Shown piece by piece: positions 1-7,600 of a stretch of 64,000 nucleotides of DNA; the stretch's first letter is position 1; the number at the start of each line of letters is the position of its first letter. This DNA comes from Candidatus Latescibacterota bacterium (GTDB lineage Bacteria > Latescibacterota > UBA2968): assembly GCA_022824945.1 (NCBI GenBank), contig JAJDYX010000006.1:1-64000 (forward strand), in the 5' to 3' direction. The notes beneath the pieces are model-generated. The model had not been told where the DNA came from, made no database searches, and saw only the letters and a list, made by a program, of their open reading frames with translations. The position numbers and the translations under genes were made by a program.

Positions 1-942
1 GCGAATATGTTCGGGGCCATCCATGCTGATTATGTTGCGTCCGACTCCCCCAGCTTTGTTGTAATCCACCCAGTTTTCAAGCGTGCGAAAGTACTTACCC
101 CCTCGCTTTACGAAGGCATTCGCCTCGGGACCTACGAGGGCTATGAAGCGGCGATTGAATGCCTTGATTCGAAAAATTGGACCTAAGTTTCGGTACTGTT
201 TGACGAGAAGCGAGCGCAAATCGCGCGTCATGCCGATGGTGTTGCCAACAAGTGGCAATCCCGGTGCTTGGGGTATCTCTTTGCGTGGGGTAGGGGTAGG
301 AACAGGAGGCTCATGCTCGCGGATCGCCCTGGTGACCGATTGCCCGATCAGGTCCATTTTGCGAATCAATTCGATCCGTTCTTGTACCTCCGATAGTTCC
401 GACTGGGACAGAATATTCTTGAAAACGCCGCAGGCATCTGCCAGACAGATAATAACGATGTCGCGCGGGTCCGGAATTTCATCGGTGAATAGTACGCGCA
501 TAATGCGTAACCGGACTTCTTCTACTGTTTTTCCATCAATGGTTGGATAGCGGCGGGAGCGCGACACCAGACGCGAAAGGAAGAAGCCCCCTTCGTCAGA
601 CTCGGATTCCAATATGCTCCGGTTGACTAAACGCGTAAGTGCTTTATCGCGGATTTCGTCGTTCCGTTTGGCCGTTTGTGCGACCCAATAGCTGGCGTCT
701 CGCGTGTTTGTATCGCGCGCGATGTCGGCCAAGGTGGGATCGAGCAGGTCGTCTTCAAGAGGCGTAGCATCAGCCAAAAAGAGATGATCGAGATCGGTAT
801 CGATGCGGTTTTCAAGGGCCAAATCCATCAACACGGCACCAGCGAGGACGATATTCAAAGTGTCCGGTGCGAGACCGGGTGCGAAATCGCCCCGGTCTTC
901 GTTGTGGAGAAGCAGCAGTATTTCTTCAGCAAATCTCAGCAT
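1..942 (-). CDS. GPP34 (GOLPH3-like) domain fused to cytochrome P450, 3' end cut by window edge
   Basis: The reading frame is open for 314 codons from an ATG at 942 to the window edge with no stop. Residues 1-210 match the GPP34/GOLPH3 family: a start like MLRFAEEILLL, the LAGAVLMDLAL helix, an SYWV segment and a C-terminal helical part. In eukaryotes this fold binds PI4P at Golgi membranes; bacterial homologues are unassigned. A proline-rich linker (about 211-228) leads into a typical P450 N-terminus: APGLPLVGNTIGM, then the GPIFRI strand, FIALVGPEANAFV and SMDGPEHIR, the last just before the C helix. The heme-binding cysteine lies outside the window. No strong ribosome binding site is visible. 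The fusion is seen directly. A role in membrane-associated oxidation of a lipophilic substrate is inferred. The codon count matches the nucleotide count, so a frameshift joining two genes is unlikely. Confidence 0.82.
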   Translation of the reverse strand, partial: MLRFAEEILLLLHNEDRGDFAPGLAPDTLNIVLAGAVLMDLALENRIDTDLDHLFLADATPLEDDLLDPTLADIARDTNTRDASYWVAQTAKRNDEIRDKALTRLVNRSILESESDEGGFFLSRLVSRSRRYPTIDGKTVEEVRLRIMRVLFTDEIPDPRDIVIICLADACGVFKNILSQSELSEVQERIELIRKMDLIGQSVTRAIREHEPPVPTPTPRKEIPQAPGLPLVGNTIGMTRDLRSLLVKQYRNLGPIFRIKAFNRRFIALVGPEANAFVKRGGKYFRTLENWVDYNKAGGVGRNIISMDGPEHIR

Positions 943-1073
943 GATACATATTTATCTTTAGTAGAACCTGTACCTGTTCGGTTTATATTTTATGCCGGTT
1001 TATACATACGGTTTTTTAATTAAAAAAAATCTCTCCTTACAAAACCAATTTTTGTACAATTGCGTAACACCAG

Positions 1074-1943
1074 TTAATCATATGAGCGAAAACCGCGTAC
1101 CATAAATCCATTTTCTTTTTTCGCTTCTACCGGACGCTTTGACGATTCTGCGCGGTTTTTTGTGGTGGTGCCGCGTATGACGACGTAATCATCGGCTCTG
1201 CGATAGCGGTGTATGAAGACGGGGCGAGGTTTGTCCGAGTGGTTCTGTTTGGAGCCGTGAACGGTTTTGACGTGGAAGAAGATGGCGTCACCGGGTTGAC
1301 CGGGTATTGGAAGGGCGCGCTCCCAGGGCCATTCGTCGTCTGCGAGTCCCAGGTGCGAGAAGGTGTCGATGTGGTCGAGTTGTCCCAGTTTGTGAGAGCC
1401 GGGTACGACGTGGAGGGCGCCGTTTTTGAGGTCGGTGGGGACGACGTAGGTGAGGATGCCAACGGGTCCTTCGTATCGGTGTTCAAAATAGGCTGAGTCC
1501 TGGTGCAGGTGTTTGGGATGGCCTCCGACGGGTTCTTTGTAGAGGCATTGCCCGTTGCCGTAGAGTTCGATGTTGGGGCCGAGGATGGCTTCGACTATGT
1601 CGAGGGTGGGCGGGTGAAATGCCGAGCGAAAGAAGGTCGCGCTGGTGTGGTAGTTGATGCCGAGGACCATGATTTGTCGGTCGCGTTCGTAATTTTCAGG
1701 CGCGGGTATAAAGAGGGTGCTGTTGGGTGTGCGCCATCCTTCGGGGATTGCTGTGGCTTGATTGAGCAGGGCGAGAGATTGCCTGGCTGTGGCGTCAATG
1801 TCGCGGTGAAGCGCGTCAATGTATTCGCGGAGCAATCCCCGCACGACTATCGCGCCATGTGTTTTAAATGCTTCGGCTGCGCGTTGAATGTCGATGTTTT
1901 TGGACTGGAAGTCGAGATCGCTTAGAGAGATGGTTTGGGTCAT
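1074..1943 (-). CDS. Phytanoyl-CoA dioxygenase (PhyH) family protein
   Basis: This 289-aa protein is a Fe(II)/2-oxoglutarate-dependent oxygenase of the PhyH family. The facial triad can be read as H147-x-D149 (in HLHQDS) and the distal H229 (in KTVHGS), with Arg residues near 240-246 to hold 2-oxoglutarate. The length is normal for the family. PhyH-like enzymes hydroxylate diverse small molecules, so the substrate cannot be named. It lies downstream of a Gfo/Idh oxidoreductase on the same strand but has its own promoter in the gap (1985-2013). A 5' fragment of a paralogue survives at 3058-3118. The GPP34-P450 gene follows 131 nt downstream, so two oxygenases sit together. The start at 1943 is supported because the paralogous remnant begins at the equivalent codon. 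Confidence 0.9.
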   Translation of the reverse strand: MTQTISLSDLDFQSKNIDIQRAAEAFKTHGAIVVRGLLREYIDALHRDIDATARQSLALLNQATAIPEGWRTPNSTLFIPAPENYERDRQIMVLGINYHTSATFFRSAFHPPTLDIVEAILGPNIELYGNGQCLYKEPVGGHPKHLHQDSAYFEHRYEGPVGILTYVVPTDLKNGALHVVPGSHKLGQLDHIDTFSHLGLADDEWPWERALPIPGQPGDAIFFHVKTVHGSKQNHSDKPRPVFIHRYRRADDYVVIRGTTTKNRAESSKRPVEAKKENGFMVRGFRSYD

Positions 1944-1984
1944 TGTTTTTGCTCAAAGTTATGAGAGAGGACACTTTGACCTTT

Positions 1985-2013
1985 ATGATACACGAAGCAA
2001 GTCAAACTGTCAC
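1985..2013 (-). promoter_or_regulatory. Sigma-70-type promoter of the PhyH gene
   Basis: On the minus strand GTGACA (2013-2008) and TATCAT (1990-1985) are separated by exactly 17 nt, and the start codon lies about 40 nt further on. The same arrangement with the same flanking sequence is found upstream of the large ATPase gene (9469-9497), so the pair supports each other. Confidence 0.65.
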
Positions 2014-2028
2014 GCATATTTTGTGCTT

Positions 2029-3003
2029 TTACAGAAGTTCCGAGAGGGTTATGCGGCGGTTTTCTTCCATTGATCGTTCGGCTGCGAGACCGATTAGCGC
2101 GGCGTTGATGGCCGTGCGGGCGTCGGTTTGCCAGTTGCCATTGTGGATGTCGTTGAGGAATTGGGTTTGGATTGTGACGTCCGTTGGTTCGGTTGCGGAC
2201 AGGTCGCGTTCGCCCGATTTTGTCGATAGGCACCAGCCATCGCCTCTGTTGATGAGTGTCCCGCCTGTCATGACAATACGACGATATTCTTCGGCATGGG
2301 AGATTTCAATGCCCCCGGCCCAGTTCCATTGCCCAATACCGCCGTTTTCAAAACCGACTGTGACGGAATTTGCAAAGCTATCATAGGTGCTGTCATCGCG
2401 CATATTTTCGTAGTGGGCAGCGGCTTCAACCCAGGTGGCGGGACCAAAATAATCGACGAGTGGATAAATATTATAGACAAAAAAGAGGGCTGGTGGACCC
2501 GATATGGAAATATTAAAGAGGATTTCAGGACGTTGACCTCGGCCCGGGGTGAGGCGGGTGAAAAGTGCGGTTATGAGATTTCCCGTTTGGGCTGTTTGTC
2601 GTTTGAGTGCCCGGTGAGATGGCGAGAGTACTTCGTTGTGGCCTACGCGGAGGACGTGGGACGACTGGTCGATTCTGGAAAGCAATTGCCGCGCGTCATC
2701 AATATTGCGCGTTGCGGGATATTCGGTAAAAACGTGTTTGTTTGCATCGAGCGCGGCAAGGGCGATTTCGCCATGGGTGTCGTTGTAGGTGCATATTGCG
2801 ATGGCGTCGATGTCGTCGCGTTTGAGCATATCCCGATAGACCGGTAGGTAATCGATACCGTACTTGTTGGCAAGTGCTGGCCCGGTTTCTGGATTTCGCG
2901 CAGCAATGGCAATGAGTTCAAAGCCATCTGTTTGAGAGAAATTCTGGGCGTGGCGGCTCGCCATACCACCTGAGCCGATGATGCCAATGCGAATGTCGTT
3001 CAT
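2029..3003 (-). CDS. Gfo/Idh/MocA family NAD(P)-dependent oxidoreductase
   Basis: This 324-aa protein begins with a Rossmann dinucleotide-binding motif (IGIIGSGGMA, about residues 6-15), and the C-terminal half fits the Gfo/Idh/MocA alpha/beta domain. Family members oxidise or reduce sugars, inositols and related polyols. The usual EKP signature reads EYP here (in VFTEYPATRN), so the lysine normally placed in the active site is replaced. That may indicate altered catalysis or an unusual subfamily. A GGAG ribosome binding site lies 7 nt before the start. The U-tract of a terminator hairpin (3016-3048) abuts this ribosome binding site, so how the gene is transcribed is unclear. The PhyH gene follows. 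Substrate unknown. Confidence 0.88.
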   Translation of the reverse strand: MNDIRIGIIGSGGMASRHAQNFSQTDGFELIAIAARNPETGPALANKYGIDYLPVYRDMLKRDDIDAIAICTYNDTHGEIALAALDANKHVFTEYPATRNIDDARQLLSRIDQSSHVLRVGHNEVLSPSHRALKRQTAQTGNLITALFTRLTPGRGQRPEILFNISISGPPALFFVYNIYPLVDYFGPATWVEAAAHYENMRDDSTYDSFANSVTVGFENGGIGQWNWAGGIEISHAEEYRRIVMTGGTLINRGDGWCLSTKSGERDLSATEPTDVTIQTQFLNDIHNGNWQTDARTAINAALIGLAAERSMEENRRITLSELL

Positions 3004-3015
3004 TTTTTCTCCATC

Positions 3016-3048
3016 AAAAAAAGAGTCCGCGAAGTTGCTTGCGGACTC
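3016..3048 (-). terminator. Rho-independent terminator hairpin (GAGTCCGC stem)
   Basis: GAGTCCGC (3023-3030) pairs with GCGGACTC (3041-3048) around a 10-nt loop. On the minus strand the stem is followed by seven U residues (A-run at 3016-3022). It lies downstream of the ATPase-HEPN gene and directly before the ribosome binding site of the oxidoreductase. The same stem recurs at 10674-10698. Confidence 0.8.
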
Positions 3049-3057
3049 TGTTTACAC

Positions 3058-3118
3058 AGTGAATGTCGATGTACTCGGACTGGAAGTCCAGGGCGTTTAG
3101 GGAAATGGTTTGGGGCAT
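3058..3118 (-). pseudogene. 5' remnant of a second phytanoyl-CoA dioxygenase gene
   Basis: From an ATG at 3118 the minus strand encodes about 20 residues starting MPQTISLNALDFQSEYIDIH. This lines up without gaps with the first 20 residues of the intact PhyH protein (MTQTISLSDLDFQSKNIDIQ). The similarity then stops and runs into the terminator hairpin. The remnant lies 9 nt beyond the stop of the ATPase-HEPN gene. It marks the downstream edge of the ATPase module and shows that a second PhyH copy once stood here. Confidence 0.8.
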
Positions 3119-3127
3119 GAGATAAAC

Positions 3128-4663
3128 TTAAATTTGAGATTGGCTCGGAGCATCCCGTAGCGTGTCTAAAATTTCATTGCAGTATCCTTCAACAATCGTA
3201 CGCTCATGGAGTTGGAGTACCTCATCACGATTATGAGCCAAGGGATTTCTACACTTCGCAAGTAACTTTTGGCGTTCCTCCCAGTAATTCTTATCCTTAC
3301 CAAAGATAGGCTGAAAGAGTTCTTCCCATAAACCTCTCGCACGAATAATCTCAAACAATTGTGTGGGATAAGTAAAATCGATCAGACTCTGTGATGCTCT
3401 ATCTCCAAATGATTTTTCTTCTTTTTGCTGTGCTTTACGGCAGTCATCAAAAATGTTCTTTAAGTTTCGACGTGTTTTCCCCAGTTCGTCAATCCAGTTC
3501 ACTCCATACGCATTGGACAGGGTGTTTGTAATTACCTCACGAAGTGCTTTTTCTGTGTCTCTCCAGATCGGCCATAAATCTGCAGCAAATTCTGTTGCAC
3601 GCTCTTGGAGCTTAAGATAATCGTGAAAGTGTTCTGAATAGGCAACGTAAGTTCCATTTTGGGTTGGCTTAATCAATCCGTAGTTTTGAAGTTCAGTCAC
3701 ATCAGTTCGCTTGACATCAATAACGGGACCAAACAAAATTTGGATTAACTTATTAAGGGTCCCTTCCCCCCGCAGTAAACGAATCATGTCGTCGTAATGT
3801 TCAAAGAAGGACTGGCTAATCGTATCGGCGGCTTTATCGACATTAATTTTTTGATTTTCAAGAAATATCTCGACAATTTCACATCCTAACATTTCAAGAA
3901 GATAGGGGTGCGCCCCGCAATAGAATAACACACGTTCTCGGTCAGCATCAGATAGTGATATCCCGATAAATAAAAATTGATCAAAGTAGGTTTCTAAGTC
4001 CTCCTCACGGAACGTTGCTAAACGTTGAACCTGAAAAATGTTATGAAATGGGGAGTTGGATCCAGCATCTTGCTCAATATCTCTAATACTCCTACGAGAG
4101 GTTAAAACGAGCGATAGCCGATAATCCGGGTAATCAGCCAACTCTCGTAAGCGCTGAAAGGCCGTATCCCCTTTGAAGAGAAGTCGAGCCTGATCAAATT
4201 CATCAATAATGAAAAGAGTGCCATAGCCAGCTTCCTGGACTTTCTTAAAAAAGCGTTTAATTTGGTTCCACGGATCCTGAGCCTCCAATGCGCGGTCGGC
4301 TAAACGTTGAATTTGTTCTGTGAGCCAGTTTAAGTCCGCCATTTCATCAACACATTCAGTTACAAGCGAGCGGAAGAAATTCAACGACTGATTATACGAA
4401 GAAAGCCCTATCCAAATCGGAAGAACTCCCTTCTGGGTTAGCTTATCTTTCTGCTCAATGATCGTTTTGTAAGCCAAGCTGCTTTTGCCGATACGATGTA
4501 TCCCAATGATAGCCAGGTTCCCCGGATCCGTGGGCTGAATGATTCGACTTTCAATAACCCTTATAATTTCCTTACGACCGATGAAGCGTTCTCCGCGAAC
4601 AATTTTACCGTAATCTGCAAATGGATTTTCAAACGCAGAATTCATTCTGTTCTCCAATTTCAT
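3128..4663 (-). CDS. P-loop ATPase with C-terminal HEPN RNase-like domain
   Basis: This 511-aa protein starts with the NPFADYGKIVRGERFIGRKE segment typical of archaeal/STAND-like AAA ATPases. Walker A is GIHRIGKSS (about 54-62) and Walker B is LFIIDEFDQ (about 151-159), followed by an arginine-rich LTSRRS element and a helical/winged-helix part. The C-terminal region (about 365-500) is helical and carries RNPLAH, an R-x4-H motif (R472, H477) that is the catalytic signature of HEPN ribonucleases. ATPase-HEPN combinations are common in bacterial conflict systems, where the ATPase senses and the HEPN domain cuts RNA. The start overlaps the stop of the upstream 1587-aa gene by 4 nt, so the two are translationally coupled. 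A terminator follows. The HEPN call rests on one motif plus helical context. Confidence 0.75.
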   Translation of the reverse strand: MKLENRMNSAFENPFADYGKIVRGERFIGRKEIIRVIESRIIQPTDPGNLAIIGIHRIGKSSLAYKTIIEQKDKLTQKGVLPIWIGLSSYNQSLNFFRSLVTECVDEMADLNWLTEQIQRLADRALEAQDPWNQIKRFFKKVQEAGYGTLFIIDEFDQARLLFKGDTAFQRLRELADYPDYRLSLVLTSRRSIRDIEQDAGSNSPFHNIFQVQRLATFREEDLETYFDQFLFIGISLSDADRERVLFYCGAHPYLLEMLGCEIVEIFLENQKINVDKAADTISQSFFEHYDDMIRLLRGEGTLNKLIQILFGPVIDVKRTDVTELQNYGLIKPTQNGTYVAYSEHFHDYLKLQERATEFAADLWPIWRDTEKALREVITNTLSNAYGVNWIDELGKTRRNLKNIFDDCRKAQQKEEKSFGDRASQSLIDFTYPTQLFEIIRARGLWEELFQPIFGKDKNYWEERQKLLAKCRNPLAHNRDEVLQLHERTIVEGYCNEILDTLRDAPSQSQI

Positions 4664-7600
4664 CCATTAACGACAAGCCATTCTTTGAAAAGAGCAACCT
4701 GAATTTGGTAATATTGCCCCTGATCGTGTTTAACGACATCCCGTTTCACGAGATCGTCCAGAATTTTATCAACGCGTAAACAGGTTTCGCAGTCAATTTT
4801 ATCCCGATGACAGGGCCCTGTCCTGCTATTGGCGGCAATGGCCTTGAGAACTTTTAATGCATCGTCATCTGAGATAGCATCCGTTGATGTATCTCCCGAA
4901 TTAATGAGGTTATCAAATTTGTCTAAACCAAACGCATTTACACCCTGTATCAGTTCATTTTTAACCTGCTCTACATCCGCCTCTGTTACCAGTTCGGCAT
5001 GTTTAAGATTCATATATTCAACCAGACGGTTGCATAAGATTTGAATGTAGAATGGACTGCCCGCAGTGAGATCTAAAATCCGTTCAATTGCTTGCTCTCG
5101 GTAACGACTTTCACCCTGTCTGCCGCCGATACGGAGGGGATCTTCGATGAGTTTAGTAGCGTCTTGTTTGTTGAGATAGGTGACGCGTTCATCCTGTGTT
5201 GTGCCAAACTCGTTGGGGAAACGTTCCTTAAACTTTGGCATCATATCCTGACCCACCAAAACAGCACTGAAATAGTTTGCTTGCAACAACGCTTTCCAGT
5301 TTTGCATGAACGCTTCGTGAATTTCACCAGCAACGATTCGACTGTAAATATACTGGAATTCATCTATCAAGAGCACAACCCTTACACCACGCCAATCCTC
5401 TTGTCTAGAGACGAGGCGATCTAGGGTCTTGAAAGTGTCTTGAAAGCATTGCAGTGGGGTGGGATGATTATAGAAATCAAGATCATCGGGTATAGAGAGA
5501 TCTAATGAACTAAAACCATCATCGGATCGATCTTCAATCGCGTATTCCAATTCCGTTAAAATGCGCTTAAGAACTTGGTATAGGAGAGGTACTTCGGAAT
5601 CCGGATCCTGAATCGTCCCAATGTTCCCCAGATCAAGGATAAGTAGCTCCTTATCTTTTTGGAGTAACGTCTTCAGGTGATACAAAACCGAAGACTTGCC
5701 AGATCGTTTTTGTCCAAATACCATGACACACTTGCTCTGCAAGCGAGATTCTTGAATAGTCTGTGCAATGTTTTGGATTAACTCATCACGTCCAAAAAAC
5801 ATGGCTGGATCGCCGACAATTCCCCCTTCGGCATAGGCAGCATAAGGATTTTTAATCGTCTTAAACTCATCTTGAGGATAGAGGCGAATTGAGAAATTTT
5901 CGACCTGCGTTTTTTCTTGCTCATCTGCACGGGTACGATACCGGGCATAAATAGGAAAAGAAAATGTTTGGGAGTCTAAAGCTTTGTGGGTCACACGCAA
6001 TGGCACTTTCAGAATAGACGATTCGCCTCCACGTAAGGATTCATCGCGTTTAATATCTGACTCTGTGACCGTGAAAAATGCCTGGTCTCCCTTGATAACC
6101 AACTCCAATGCCTCAGCGGGGCTCCGCCCTTTCTCATTCTCTATCACAATCTGTACCTCAATTTTTCCGTTGGTGTCCGGTGCATAAGATTCCACAGGAA
6201 GCCTAAGTATCAATTGGGGTTTTGAAGTCACATAGAGTTCTTCAAGATATTCACTGATTTTTGTCTGGATGTTCTCGATCACTGGGTACAGCATCTCGAC
6301 AGATATTCGAGTGGGGATCTTTTCAATCTCTGATAGCAAATCGCGGCAAGAATTTTTAATCTGATCGCCCAAACGTTCTCGTGCTTCAAACTGGGTTTGT
6401 TTGCACAATTCTACTGCTTTTTCTAACATTTCTCGCAGATGTTGGACTCGGTCTTGGTCGAGGCCAAATCTGAGTCTGTCAACAATACTCCTGCACTGTT
6501 CAACGGCATCTTCTAACCAGGCTGTCTTTAATTGAAGGTTATTGAAGTGGCGTAAATTGATATTAAGTTCGCGTGTTTTTCCGGCGAGTCTATCACTCAA
6601 TTGGTCCCATAGAGAGATAAATTTCTGTCTCGAAAGGTCAGAATCGGGAATATCAACACCTTCATCCTTGAAGTAGCTTAGTGCCTTCGCACGTAAATCC
6701 TGTTGATCATATAAACGTCCCAGAAGACGACTTGCAGCATATCTGCTGCGAAAAACGAGATACGTAATGTCATCAAATATTCTTTGGGAATCAGCAAGAG
6801 TAATAACCTTGTGCATTGTCTTATCAATAGAAGGGGTATGAGGCGGCATAGGTATGTCAGCGCGTCCCAGGCGTGAATGAAGGAATCTTACGAGGGCATT
6901 GACAACATCCTGTTCATCTCGTTGTCTACGACTTCGGTCTCCATCATAAACACTGAGTGCTTCAGCATACCATTCTCGTGCTGCATCAAGATTTTCGTTG
7001 TTAACCACTACATCGTCTCCTTTAGAGGCGAAACAGCGGCCGAGGAATCTATAAAATCTGGGATCTTCATCTTCTCGAATCGAAATAATTTTGGCAGCAG
7101 ATAAGTAATAACTGGCACGGTCAGACGGTCGAGATGTTCTCAATTCTGTTGCTTGACGTTCTAAAAAATCAATATCTGAACGCTTGAATATCTTTGACTG
7201 AATCCGGTCCGGTCGTACGCCTGTAAAGTCACACCGATCCAAAAAAAACTGAGTAAATGCACTCATTGGCCCGCTTGAATAATCTGAAAGCTCCGCTTCA
7301 ATTACAATCTCGTCAAGGCGTTCTTTTTCGCCAGTCTGTTTGGCTTGACGAACGGCATTAAGCAGTTCGTCAGATATTCTATCTGATGAAACAGCCAAAA
7401 TTTGATTGAGCACTTCTTCTGCTTCATCGTAGCTTTCCTGTCTTGACAGACATAAGGCGAGGTTACGTTTGGCGGAGACATGGTTTGGCTGGCGTTCAAG
7501 AATCTCTCTGAATAGATTCTCAGCTTTTTTATATTTTTTTATTTGAAAGTAGGAACTCGCAATCTGCCACCGAATCTGGTCCTTTTTTTCTGTCGTTGTC

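Noticed and set aside
83-550. Plus-strand open frame of 155 codons
   Set aside because: It lies opposite the GPP34-P450 frame, which is open over the whole 942 nt and has clear family motifs; the plus-strand protein is rich in Arg/Ser without domains.
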